Source: Lysinibacillus sp. ZYM-1 (GTDB taxonomy: Bacteria; Bacillota; Bacilli; Bacillales_A; Planococcaceae). From it: a stretch of DNA of 64,000 nt. Below are positions 38,845 through 47,316 of the stretch, piece after piece. Numbering within the stretch: position 1 is the first letter of the stretch; each line of letters begins with the position of its first letter. The notes under the pieces were generated by a model. It was given only the letters and a program-made list of their open reading frames with translations, made no database searches and had not been told where the DNA came from. A program made the translations under genes and the position numbers. The stretch covers positions 40,025-104,024 of the forward strand of contig NZ_KQ465122.1 in the NCBI RefSeq assembly GCF_001308875.1. Direction: 5' to 3'.

Positions 38845-39532
38845 GCTCTGCACTATAAGTGCAGAGCATTTTTCTGTCCCGAAAGTGAAGTGAAACGCAA
38901 CGGCAGGGACAAAACGGTTTTACCTCTGCACTATAAGTGCAGAGCATTTTTCTGTCCCGAAAGTGAAGTGAAACGCAACGGCAGGGACAAAACGGTTTTA
39001 CCTCTGCACTAAAAGTGCAGAGCATTTTTCTGTCCCGAAAGTGAAGTGAAACGCAACGGCAGGGACAAAACGGTTTTACCTCTGCACTAAAAGTGCAGAG
39101 CATTTTTCTGTACCGAAAGTGAAGTGAAACGCAACGGCAGGGACAAAACGGTTTTACCTCTGCACTAAAAGGCAGAGCATTTTTCTGTCCCGAAAGTGAA
39201 GTGAAACGCAACGGCAGGGACAAAACGGTTTTACCTCTGCACTAAAAGGCAGAGCATTTTTCTTCCCGAAAGTGAAGTGAAACGCAACGGCAGGGACAAA
39301 ACGGTTTGTTATCTGCACTAAAGGCAGAGTATTTTTCTGTCCCGAAAGTGAAGGGAAACGCAACGACAGGGACAAAACGGTTTTAACTCTGCACTAAAAG
39401 GCAGAGCATTTTTCTTCCCGAAAGTGAAGTGGAACGCAACGGCAGGGACAAAACGGTTTTTTATCTGCACTAAAGGCAGATTATTTTTCTGTCCCGAAAG
39501 TGAAGCGTAGCGCAACGACAGGGACAAAAGTT
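38845..39532. repeat. Array of nine 76-78 bp repeats, each with two inverted repeats
   Basis: Units start at 38846, 38924, 39002, 39080, 39158, 39235, 39311, 39387 and 39463. Each has CTCTGCACT-AAA-AGTGCAGAG followed by CATTTTTCTG (a terminator-like hairpin reading plus), then TGTCCC-GAAAGTGAAGTGAAACG-CAACGG-C-AGGGACA with complementary outer arms, then AAAACGGTTTTAC. The first units are near-identical; the later ones shorten by 1-2 bases and diverge. In the last unit the stem changes on both sides (ATCTGC / GCAGAT), which preserves pairing. Long minus-strand open frames here are by-products of a 78-bp period. No spacers, so not CRISPR. Confidence 0.95.
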
Positions 39533-39684
39533 CTTTTACGATCAGCCTTCTAAGGTGATTACTTGTAGCGATAATAACCTATAAATTGGGCATTTATGGT
39601 ATTATAACTTTACGTATTTTAAAAGCTTTTTATTTAACAACATGTATTAACTTTATTGAACACAAAAAAAGAGAGGAAAATATA

Positions 39685-40604
39685 ATGAGTGAATATTATT
39701 CCAGACATTTTAATCTTGAAAAAGTAAGTGAAGGTATTTATGCCGCAATTGCAAAGGATGGTGGTGGCTCGTTTGGAAATGCTGGTTTCATTGATTTAGG
39801 GGACAAAACAATTATTTTTGATACATTTAACACACAACAAGCAGCTGAGGATCTAAGAAATATTGCTGAAAATATTACGAATAAACCTGTCTCTTGGGTA
39901 ATTAACAGTCATTTTCATAGTGATCTAGAGGTAACCAACTATTCAAAGATTGTCAAATAGTATCAAGTCAAATAACACTACAACAAATGAAAGAAAACCA
40001 TCCAGCTAAAATTGCCGAACAGAAGGCAGATTTGGAAGGGTTACAAAAATATATTGCCTCCCTTTCAGAACAAAGTGTCGATTCTACTGACATACAAAAA
40101 ATGAATGAAATAAGTTTTTTAAAAGAGATGGAAATCTCAATCCCTGACCTGGAATTGGTTTTGCCGCAATATACTTTTACTCACGAATTTACTATTTTCG
40201 GAACAGAACGTACTGCAAAAATAATGACTTTGGGAGGTGGTCATTCTCCCTGTGATTCTTTTCTTTATATTCCTGAAGACGAAATCATATTTATGGCTGA
40301 CCTTCTATTTGTCGGTATGCATCCATCATTTTTCCCGTATTCCAATCCATCAAAATGGGAAAATATTTTAGAAGAAGTAAATAACTTGTCAATTCAAAAA
40401 GCAATCCCTGGTCACGGAGCAGTAGGAACTAAAAAAGATATCATTAAGTTAAAAAACTACATTAATGAAATGAACTTTTTATCGAAAAAAATTAGTAACT
40501 TGGAAGAAGTTTCAATTCCTTCAGCCTATCAAAATTGGACTACTATTAATATCGACGTCATGGAATTGTTTATGAAAAATTTAAACGTGTTAAAAGATTT
40601 ATAG
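39685..40604 (+). pseudogene. Metallo-beta-lactamase-fold hydrolase, broken
   Basis: The start ATG 39685 has GAGAGGAAA before it. The first part runs FGNAGFIDLGDKTIIFDTFN to INSHFHSD and then leaves frame; the second part resumes with GNQLFKDCQIVSSQITLQQMKENHP and continues through GGGHSPCDSFLYIPEDEIIFMADLLF and PGHGAVG to 40604. Comparison with the usual HxHxDH motif shows a small deletion (probably 4 bases) near 39922-39930, which removes the last His and shifts the frame. A sequencing error is less likely because a conserved residue is lost too. The remaining metal residues (GGGHS, MAD, PGHG) are intact. Confidence 0.85.
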
Positions 40605-40655
40605 CTACGATATTAATTAAATCAGGTAAAAAGAAAGACAAAAACGTTGAATTGT

Positions 40656-40870
40656 GTGGGTTGGTGGGCGGTCGGCACGCATTTGTGAACGATAGCGATG
40701 CGCTACCCTTCGGGTGATTCGTGAAATTGATACCGCAGGATAAGGAGGTCAGAAGGGCGAGATGTGTTTTTTATGCGTTTTTGATTCGAGCCCGCGGGAT
40801 GAACATGGTTCGGATGAGTAGAACTTGGGTGGAATGATTGTTGTATATGGTCTATCGAGGTGTATGGAAT
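40656..40870. other. GC-rich orphan block in an AT-rich, gene-free region
   Basis: About 215 bp of clearly higher GC than the flanks, holding a stable-looking ACCC-TTCG-GGT hairpin (around 40707) and a CGCAT/ATGCG pairing. One plus-strand frame is open except for one TGA, encoding parts such as VRRARCVFYAFLIRARGMNMV, without a start, ribosome site or family resemblance. It could be a structured RNA, a dispersed repeat or a remnant of foreign DNA. The rest of 40605-40969 shows nothing recognisable. Confidence 0.5.
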
Positions 40871-40969
40871 TATGCTTAATCTTACCTTGTATGTAATCTG
40901 TGTGTATAATATGTGGAGAATTTCATGAGTGTTGTAACATGCAATTTTTGCTCTTGCTGCAGCTGCATT

Positions 40970-41211
40970 TTACAGACACTCGACTCCCCTTTCTTCACCT
41001 ACCATCATTATTTCTGGACGGTAATCGATAAAGTATCCTAATGCTAATTGGACTCCTTCAGCAAATACTCTAGCCTTTTCTTGCTGCATTTTCTCCAATA
41101 AATGTTCCTCTCCAGCGATTTTTATGAGTACCTTGCCATCGGCCTTTATAAGGATCTCCCCCTTCGCTTCCTCACTAATGCTTCAAGGCCTTTTTTACGA
41201 ATCTCCATCAT
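40970..41211 (-). pseudogene. Remnant of a small gene of unknown function, frameshifted
   Basis: On the minus strand, MMEIRKKGLEALVRK joins, after one frameshift near 41177, to EEAKGEILIKADGKVLIKIA, then GEEHLLEKMQQEKARVF, AEGVQLALGYFIDYRPE and IMMVGEERGVECL before TAA at 40970. This is a good protein-like sequence of about 80 residues, but no strong ribosome site precedes it, so it may be a fragment of a longer gene. I do not recognise the family. Confidence 0.5.
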
Positions 41212-41489
41212 CAGGATAAGTAATACTGATTTCTCGCGCTTTTATGATTTTGATCAGATTTGTCCCAGCCTCTTAAATATTATAATATCTAACGTACATC
41301 AGATCAACTCAACTTGACCTGATGCTACTTTTGCACAGGTACGTACCATCCGAAACATCCGAAGTAAAGGTGGCCCTTCCAAAGCTAAAGAATGGAAACA
41401 TTAGTTAATTTTAAACTATGTGTTATATCTATGTTTATATAATATGCTCATTTGTATTTTTTCTATATGGTAGCCCTTCTATTTTTGTA

Positions 41490-41518
41490 TTGACAGGTTG
41501 TCAGTCAAAACATATAAT
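41490..41518 (+). promoter_or_regulatory. Perfect consensus promoter with TetR-type operator, no gene downstream
   Basis: TTGACA (41490-41495), 17 bases, TATAAT (41513-41518): an exact sigma-A consensus. The same stretch carries TTGACAGGTTGTCAGTCAA (41490-41508), which on the other strand starts TTGACTGACA like the other operators of this module. Transcription would run toward the 3' end of the convergent tetR gene through a hairpin. Confidence 0.7.
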
Positions 41519-41520
41519 TG

Positions 41521-41557
41521 AACCATCTAATTGATAATTAATATCACTTAGATGGTT
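41521..41557. terminator. Hairpin behind tetR
   Basis: AACCATCTAA / TTAGATGGTT with a 17-base loop. T-runs are poor on either side. It lies between the tetR stop and the consensus promoter, so it may end tetR and also a short transcript from that promoter. Confidence 0.55.
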
Positions 41558-41569
41558 GTTACTCAATTA

Positions 41570-42211
41570 TTAAATTTTGCTTTTTACTGTTTTCCTTAAA
41601 AGTGATAAATCAAATTTGCCGCTAGGAACGCCAAATAAATGTTCAAATGTAGATTGAATTGCTTCAATTCTTGCAATGCGTTCTGCTTTATTCCATTTGA
41701 ATAGTGATGAATCAACCCAATGATGGATTGTCGAAAGGAAAAATTCTGCTACAAGTGTCGGATTGTCAACGTGGAAGCTGCTTTCCTTATTACCTTGAAT
41801 AATTAAATCCGTTACTATTGGTGTGAATTGACAAATCGTTTGTACATGTAATATTTGCCGAAGAATAGCATTACTATCGTGTTGTAAATACTTAAAGATT
41901 TCAACATGCCCTGTTGGATCATCAAGCTCATACACAAAAATCCAAGCAATTTTTTCAAATGCAGAAAATGTTTCGTCATAAATTACATCTATAAAATGCT
42001 TTTTGATCCCTTTTAGCTGTCGATCAATTAATGCATTTGCTAATTCTTCTTTCGATTTAAAGTAGTAGTATAGTGTTCCCTGTGCTACTCCCAGCGTTTT
42101 AGTAATGTCAGTCGTTGAGGTTTTTTCATAGCCTTTTTGGCTAAAAAGTGATTCTGCAGTATCTAATATTTCATTTCGGCGTTCCGCTGCACTTTTCGTT
42201 ACTCTATTCAT
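41570..42211 (-). CDS. TetR/AcrR-family repressor of the adjacent transport module
   Basis: 213 residues from ATG 42211 (AGGAGG 11 bases upstream; a GTG 3 codons earlier is too close to it). HTH near residues 30-50: TTDITKTLGVAQGTLYYYFKSKEELANALI. The C-terminal domain is a ligand pocket with little sequence identity to known members. It is divergent from the ABC importer genes, and sites of the same sequence lie before both and before the MFS gene; it likely represses itself and them. Confidence 0.9.
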   Translation of the reverse strand: MNRVTKSAAERRNEILDTAESLFSQKGYEKTSTTDITKTLGVAQGTLYYYFKSKEELANALIDRQLKGIKKHFIDVIYDETFSAFEKIAWIFVYELDDPTGHVEIFKYLQHDSNAILRQILHVQTICQFTPIVTDLIIQGNKESSFHVDNPTLVAEFFLSTIHHWVDSSLFKWNKAERIARIEAIQSTFEHLFGVPSGKFDLSLLRKTVKSKI

Positions 42212-42240
42212 TGATTGCACTACCTCCTTTTTTTATTTAA

Positions 42241-42267
42241 GCATTCGACTGACTATTAGTCAAATGC
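42241..42267. promoter_or_regulatory. TetR-type operator over the tetR promoter
   Basis: GCATTCGACTGACTATTAGTCAAATGC is a broken palindrome. On the minus strand it contains TTGACT, 17 bases, then TTAAAT, a sigma-A-like promoter for tetR, so the site fits autorepression. Confidence 0.65.
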
Positions 42268-42300
42268 TTAATTGGAGTGGAAAAAGTTTATTAAATTTAT

Positions 42301-42319
42301 TTGAGTGACTGTCAGTCAA
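42301..42319. promoter_or_regulatory. TetR-type operator upstream of the ABC importer genes
   Basis: TTGAGTGACTGTCAGTCAA is a palindrome around TGACTGTCAGTCA; the other strand reads TTGACTGACAGTCACTCAA. It lies 20 bp before the binding-protein ATG and just before its ribosome site (AGGAGG). Confidence 0.7.
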
Positions 42320-42339
42320 AAAATACTAGGAGGATTCAA

Positions 42340-43353
42340 ATGTTTAGGAAAACTATTTATCTATTATGTTTTATTCTTATTTTCGTTGCTTTAGGATGCT
42401 CACAAAAGGAGCATTCCTCTGAGGAAATCGCAAGCGTAAATACTAATAAAAAATATCCAATGTCAGTTGGTGTTCATACAAACAAAGGTGAGGAAATCAC
42501 TCAAACAATTGACAAGGCTCCTGAGAAGATTATGGTCATTGGTTCTGCTGTTGCAGAATTAATTGTGAAATTTGGACAACAAGAAAAAGTCGTTGGGTTT
42601 GCATATAGTGATCAGTCTAATTCAAATTTTACTGGGGAAATTGAAAAATTACCTTTAGTAAGTAAAATGTGGCCAGCAAAAGAATCCATTATAGCATTGC
42701 AACCTGACTTAATTTATTCTATTTCTTCTGCATTTAGAGAAGACTTACTTGGGAGTATCCCGTCTTGGAATGATCGCGGTATTCCTGTCGTTTCCTCAAC
42801 AAATTTTACAATTGGACGTGGTATTGATGTTTACTTTAATGAAGTTAAAACATTCGGAAAGGTGTTTGATATCGAAAATCAAACAAATAAATTTTTAAAT
42901 GAACAACAAGCTCGTATTAAAGAAATCACATCAGAAGTAAAAAAAATTAAAGACCGTCCTAAAGTTTTATTGATAGGTGGTGCACGTGGAAAGTATTATT
43001 ACTACTCACCAAAATGGGCAATTATTAGTGAGATGATTAAAGGTGTTGGTGCGGAATATATGGAGCTGTCGAAAGAAGACTATATTGAACTTTCGACGGA
43101 GACAATTATTGCAGCCAACCCAAATAAAATTATCATCACTGAATTTCAACAGCCTGATCTAGAGAAAACAAAAAATAATTTATTAAGTGATGAGAAACTA
43201 CAAAATGTGAAAGCAATTCAAAATAAAGATGTGATGGTTACTGAATATACAGGAGCTATTAGTGGTGGCATTGAACTTGCTGACCTATATGAACAGGTGG
43301 CAGAGTTCATTCATCCAGATGTTTTTGCAGCAGGAGAAAGAAATGGTAAATAA
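42340..43353 (+). CDS. FecB/BtuF-type ABC substrate-binding lipoprotein
   Basis: 337 residues from ATG 42340 (AGGAGG 6 bases upstream). Lipobox VALGC; then a type III periplasmic-binding fold: EKIMVIGSAVAELIVKFGQQEKVVGF, LQPDLIYSISSAF and, later, ANPNKIIITEF. Family members bind iron-siderophores, haem, cobalamin or metal chelates; the ligand here is not evident. It starts the three-gene ABC operon and overlaps the permease gene by 11 bp. TetR control, not Fur, is seen here: no Fur box lies upstream. Confidence 0.88.
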   Translation: MFRKTIYLLCFILIFVALGCSQKEHSSEEIASVNTNKKYPMSVGVHTNKGEEITQTIDKAPEKIMVIGSAVAELIVKFGQQEKVVGFAYSDQSNSNFTGEIEKLPLVSKMWPAKESIIALQPDLIYSISSAFREDLLGSIPSWNDRGIPVVSSTNFTIGRGIDVYFNEVKTFGKVFDIENQTNKFLNEQQARIKEITSEVKKIKDRPKVLLIGGARGKYYYYSPKWAIISEMIKGVGAEYMELSKEDYIELSTETIIAANPNKIIITEFQQPDLEKTKNNLLSDEKLQNVKAIQNKDVMVTEYTGAISGGIELADLYEQVAEFIHPDVFAAGERNGK

Positions 43354-44404
43354 TAAACGCACATTCTCTTCTATTCTTCTACTTTTAATAGGACTGCTTT
43401 TTATTTCGATGATTGTTTCAGTTTCTATCGGACAAGTAAATATTTCTTTTTTCGATTCTTGTAAAATCCTTTTGTATAAGTTTACAGGACTCAATATCGG
43501 CAATGTGGATACTGTCATTCCCAAGATGATTTCGGATGTTATTTGGCAAATTCGTATTCCAAGAATTTTATTGGTTGTAATAGTAGGCGCAGGCTTAGCA
43601 CTTTGTGGTAGTGTAATGCAAGCATCGATTCAAAACCCGCTTGCAGACCCTTATATTCTAGGTATCTCTTCAGGTGCTTCACTAGGTGCAACATTTTCAA
43701 TTATTTTAGGACATAAGCTTAGCAGTTTCTTGGGCGAGTTTGATTTAATCATTTGTGCATTTTTAGGTGCTATATTGGCGACATTTCTAGTATTGGTACT
43801 TTCAAGTGTTGGAGAAAAAATGTCCGTCATTAAACTCATTTTAGCTGGAACTGTTGTTAACGCTCTATTTACAGCTCTTTCAAATTTATTCGTATATTTC
43901 GCAAAAGATGCTGAAGGCGTCCGTTCGGTTTCATTTTGGACGATGGGAAGTTTATCTTCTGCAGAGTGGAAAGACATTCCGCTAATTGCTGCAATAGTCA
44001 TAATTATAGGCGTATTCTTCTTATCACAATGGCGCATTATGAACGCAATGCTTATGGGCGATGATGCTGCGATGACATTAGGAATTAACTTAAATGTATA
44101 CCGAAAAATATATTTAGTCATTTCTGCAATTTTAACAGCTGTTATTGTATCAACATGTGGAATTATAGGTTTTGTCGGTCTTGTTATTCCACATATTGTT
44201 CGAATATTTACTGGCTCTAATCATCGTTATTTAGTACCCATCGTCATATTAGTTGGTGCTATCTTCTTAATTTGGACAGACTTACTGGCAAGAACGGTTA
44301 TTTCAAATAGTGAATTACCGATTGGGATTGTGACATCCTTATTTGGAGCACCTGTATTTATGCACATGTTAATAAAAAAGAAATACGGCTTTGGAGGCAA
44401 TTAA
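43343..44404 (+). CDS. FecCD/BtuC-family ABC permease
   Basis: 353 residues from ATG 43343, with GGAGAAAG about 3 to 8 bases before. About nine to ten helices. Family features: IWQIRIPRILLVVIVGAGLALCGSVMQASIQNPLADPYILGISSGASLGA (residues ~65-115) and IIGFVGLVIPHIVRIFTGSNHR near residue 280. It forms the channel of a siderophore/cobalamin-type importer. ATG lies inside the previous gene and the stop is one base before the ATPase gene start. Confidence 0.9.
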   Translation: MVNNKRTFSSILLLLIGLLFISMIVSVSIGQVNISFFDSCKILLYKFTGLNIGNVDTVIPKMISDVIWQIRIPRILLVVIVGAGLALCGSVMQASIQNPLADPYILGISSGASLGATFSIILGHKLSSFLGEFDLIICAFLGAILATFLVLVLSSVGEKMSVIKLILAGTVVNALFTALSNLFVYFAKDAEGVRSVSFWTMGSLSSAEWKDIPLIAAIVIIIGVFFLSQWRIMNAMLMGDDAAMTLGINLNVYRKIYLVISAILTAVIVSTCGIIGFVGLVIPHIVRIFTGSNHRYLVPIVILVGAIFLIWTDLLARTVISNSELPIGIVTSLFGAPVFMHMLIKKKYGFGGN

Positions 44405-44405
44405 T

Positions 44406-45179
44406 ATGAAATTAACAGTTAATAATCTTTCCTTCTCTGTGTCTGATCTTGAAATCATTAAGAGTATTTCTCTAAAGGTGAATGAAGGACAATTTGTTGG
44501 TATTATTGGACCAAATGGTTGTGGAAAATCAACATTATTAAAAAACATCTATAAAGTAACAAAACCATCTAGTGGTATGATTTTTTTAGATGATTTAGAT
44601 ATCGTCAAATCTTCTCCTAAAGCAATCGCTAAAAAGATGGGCGTTGTTGGACAATTTAACAATACAAACTTTGATTTTACTATACGTGACATGGTTATGA
44701 TGGGAAGAACCCCACATAAAAAAATGTTGGAATCTGACTCAAAAGAAGATGAAGACCTTGTAAATTGTGCCTTGCGGAAGGTGAACCTAAAACAGCATGA
44801 ATTAAAGCATTTTTCGTATCTTTCTGGTGGTGAAAAACAACGTGTTATTTTGGCACGTGCTTTAGCACAAGAACCTCAGTTTTTAATATTAGATGAACCG
44901 ACGAATCATTTGGACATTAAATATCAAATTCAAATCTTATCGCTCGTACAATCATTAAAAATAGGCACACTTGCTGCATTACATGACTTATCTCTAGCTG
45001 CTATGTATTGCGAGTATTTATACGTGATAAAGGATGGCCAAGTCTTAACGCATGGTAAACCGGAGGAAATACTTACACCAGCTTTAGTAAAAGAAGTTTA
45101 TGAAGTAGACTGTCAAATTTATCAAAATGAATATACAAAAAATTTGGTTATTGCGTATCATCCAAACATTGCTATTTAA
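44406..45179 (+). CDS. FecE/BtuD-family ABC ATPase
   Basis: 257 residues from ATG 44406 (TTGGAGG 9 bases upstream). Walker A GPNGCGKSTLLKNI, Q-loop VGQFNNTNFDFTIRD, signature LSGGEKQRVILARAL, Walker B FLILDEPTNHLD and switch His in ALHDLSLAAM. It completes the importer. No terminator separates it from the MFS gene, but that gene has its own promoter-operator. Confidence 0.9.
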   Translation: MKLTVNNLSFSVSDLEIIKSISLKVNEGQFVGIIGPNGCGKSTLLKNIYKVTKPSSGMIFLDDLDIVKSSPKAIAKKMGVVGQFNNTNFDFTIRDMVMMGRTPHKKMLESDSKEDEDLVNCALRKVNLKQHELKHFSYLSGGEKQRVILARALAQEPQFLILDEPTNHLDIKYQIQILSLVQSLKIGTLAALHDLSLAAMYCEYLYVIKDGQVLTHGKPEEILTPALVKEVYEVDCQIYQNEYTKNLVIAYHPNIAI

Positions 45180-45194
45180 TCATGTTTTACTTTA

Positions 45195-45223
45195 TTGACT
45201 GACACTCAATCAGTTATTTGATA
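45195..45223 (+). promoter_or_regulatory. Promoter with TetR-type operator before the MFS exporter
   Basis: TTGACT (45195-45200), 17 bases and TTGATA (45218-45223), a sigma-A-like promoter. TTGACTGACACTCAATCAG overlaps its -35 part and matches the other sites of the module. Confidence 0.65.
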
Positions 45224-45244
45224 TTAAAGAGAGGAGCAATTGTC

Positions 45245-46687
45245 ATGAACATGACTCAATCAACAAACGACAATTCATCTTATTCATATAGGTGGTTCGC
45301 GTTAGCAGTTATCCTACTTCCAACATTGCTAATCTCTTTAAATAACTATATGGTTCAAATTGCAGTTCCAGTTATTCAAAATGAATTAGCAATTAGCTTT
45401 TCACAAGCCCAATTAATATTTATAGGATATTCCATTGGGCTCTCTATAGCCCTTATCTTAGGAGGCAAACTTGGTGATCTCTATGGAAGAAAGAAAATAT
45501 TATGGATTGGACTGCTTATATTCACAATCACAGCTGTCATTGGAGGAATTACTTCTAATCCAATGTTATTAATTAGTACTAGAATTGTACAAGGTTTAGG
45601 AGCTGCTCTCATTCAACCACAAATTTTAGCGACTATTCAGGTGATTTTCCCTCCAAAAGAGAGAAATTTAGCCTTTGGGTTGTATGGTGCTGTTATGGGT
45701 ATTGCCTTTACATTCGGATTGATATTAGGAGGCTTACTAATAAGTTGGAATTTGTTTGGCGGAGGTTGGAGAACAGTTTTCTTTTTTAATTTACCCTTTG
45801 GTATACTAGCTCTTTTATTACTGCCAATTATTCCTGAGTCAACAGGAGAAAAATCACAAAAAATTGATTGGCTTGGTGCCGCGCTTTTAATGTTGGGTAT
45901 ACTTTTACTTGTCTATCCAATGTCAGAAGGACAAACATACGGGTGGCGGCCTTGGATTATTGGGTCCTTCATTTTATCACTCATCATACTTACTTTATTT
46001 ATTTTCATAGAAGGTAGAAAACAGAAAAAACAGCAAGCAACACTTGTTGATTTAACAGTTTTTAAGCACCGCTTATTTATTATAGGAATTTGTTCTGTAC
46101 TATCGATCTATTTAAGTATGTTCGCGTTTTTCTTTATATTAAGCTATTTCTTACAATTTTGTTTGAAATATAATACAACAGAAACTAGTTTAGTATTTTT
46201 ACCATTGGGTATTGGCTTCTTCTTAACGTCAATTTTATCGTCTAAATTTGTTCATCGCTTCGGTCTAGTTGTATTAAAGTTCGGTGCAATAACGATGAGT
46301 ATTTGTACATGTATTCTTATGATGCTACTTTTAGTTAGAGAAACTAATTTATTTGATATTTATGGGTTATTACTATTATTTATATACGGTCTTGGCTTGG
46401 GTTTGGCCACAACACCTTTAGTAAACGCGGTCTTAAGTAAAATTCCAAAGAACCATATTGGTGTCGCATCTGGTTTGTATAACACTTTTATGTATTTGGC
46501 AAATTCGTTAGCGGTTGCAGGTATTAGTCTTACATTCACGAAGTTTTTAGGTAATACTTTAGAAAATGCCTTATATAGAGATTATGTAAGGGCATTTTCT
46601 GCCTGTTTACTTGTAATTGGATTACTTTCTATTCTTTCGTTTATTATCTTTTCTATTTATCAAAAAAATGAAAAGAATGAAAGTTAA
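45245..46687 (+). CDS. MFS exporter, 14-helix DHA2 (EmrB/QacA) family
   Basis: 480 residues from ATG 45245 (GAGAGGAG, 8-base spacing). About 14 helices; loop motif GGKLGDLYGRKKILW (motif A) and LISTRIVQGLGAALIQPQILATI (motif B). Members extrude drugs, dyes or siderophores. It sits behind a TetR-type operator, as many DHA2 exporters do, and next to a siderophore-type importer under the same operator, so an exporter of the same or a related metal-chelating compound is one possibility. Confidence 0.87.
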   Translation: MNMTQSTNDNSSYSYRWFALAVILLPTLLISLNNYMVQIAVPVIQNELAISFSQAQLIFIGYSIGLSIALILGGKLGDLYGRKKILWIGLLIFTITAVIGGITSNPMLLISTRIVQGLGAALIQPQILATIQVIFPPKERNLAFGLYGAVMGIAFTFGLILGGLLISWNLFGGGWRTVFFFNLPFGILALLLLPIIPESTGEKSQKIDWLGAALLMLGILLLVYPMSEGQTYGWRPWIIGSFILSLIILTLFIFIEGRKQKKQQATLVDLTVFKHRLFIIGICSVLSIYLSMFAFFFILSYFLQFCLKYNTTETSLVFLPLGIGFFLTSILSSKFVHRFGLVVLKFGAITMSICTCILMMLLLVRETNLFDIYGLLLLFIYGLGLGLATTPLVNAVLSKIPKNHIGVASGLYNTFMYLANSLAVAGISLTFTKFLGNTLENALYRDYVRAFSACLLVIGLLSILSFIIFSIYQKNEKNES

Positions 46688-46704
46688 TTCCATAAAGTAC
46701 TTTT

Positions 46705-46748
46705 AGCTTGTAGAGAAAATTGCTATTTTTTCTTTACAAGCTTTTTTG
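46705..46748 (+). terminator. Terminator of the MFS gene
   Basis: AGCTTGTAGAGAAAA / TTTTCTTTACAAGCT with one mismatch, followed by TTTTTT. Confidence 0.85.
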
Positions 46749-47316
46749 TTTGAAAGATCATTACGCTAATTAATAAGAAAAAGACTCCCATACATTTCGC
46801 CAAACTTGGCAAAATCAATTAACTTTAATATATAGTATTTAGAGATTACCTTCGAGAACATCCCGAAGTGTGTATGGGGAATTAAAGAGCTAGCTCGCCA
46901 ATGAGTATCCAAATAATTTTGACGGCTCTGGATAGAAAAAGATGATTTTGTCAAATTGTTTATCTTTAATAAAAAAGTTTGATCATCTTTGTGCTATGTT
47001 CTTCAACTCAATTCTGTACGTGTCAAAGCCAAGACACACATGCGCTTGATGATTTTTGTCGTTAATCATACTTTAATAGAACGAAAAAACAATCAAGCTC
47101 TTTTTAAGGTTGATAAAAAGTCTATTCATACCTTTTTACCTTATTTACTTCTCCTCTATTTGGCTCCAAACTAAATAATATTAAAGAACTTCTTTTAAAA
47201 AGCCTTCCTAACAATTAAAAAGTAAAATTTTTTTCATCTTCCTTTTACAGGATTTTCAATCTCTAGCATCCTTTCATTATAGAAACTTATAAATCTATTT
47301 AATCCTTCTTTTACGC
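46749..47316. other. Gene-free AT-rich stretch
   Basis: Short open frames on both strands (46766-46954 minus, 46989-47174 plus) lack ribosome sites and family resemblance. An inverted pair AGATGATTTTGTCAAA / TTTGATCATCT lies at about 46939-46988. I see no gene. Confidence 0.5.

Noticed and set aside
38834..39527. Three overlapping minus-strand open frames with CPCRCVSLHFR-type repeats
   Set aside because: They exist because the repeat period of 78 bp is divisible by three. They change frame when units shorten to 76-77 bp, and they have no ribosome site.
38845..39532. CRISPR array
   Set aside because: Units are contiguous whole-length repeats with no unique spacers and no cas genes nearby.
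39987..40604. Separate metallo-hydrolase gene
   Set aside because: It is the second half of the broken gene starting at 39685; its apparent start is an internal Met.
41102..41317. Plus-strand 71-residue open frame
   Set aside because: Overlaps the better minus-strand remnant at 40970-41211 and has no ribosome site.
46766..47174. Two short open frames in the gap behind the MFS gene
   Set aside because: No start signals and no resemblance to known proteins; the region is AT-rich spacer.
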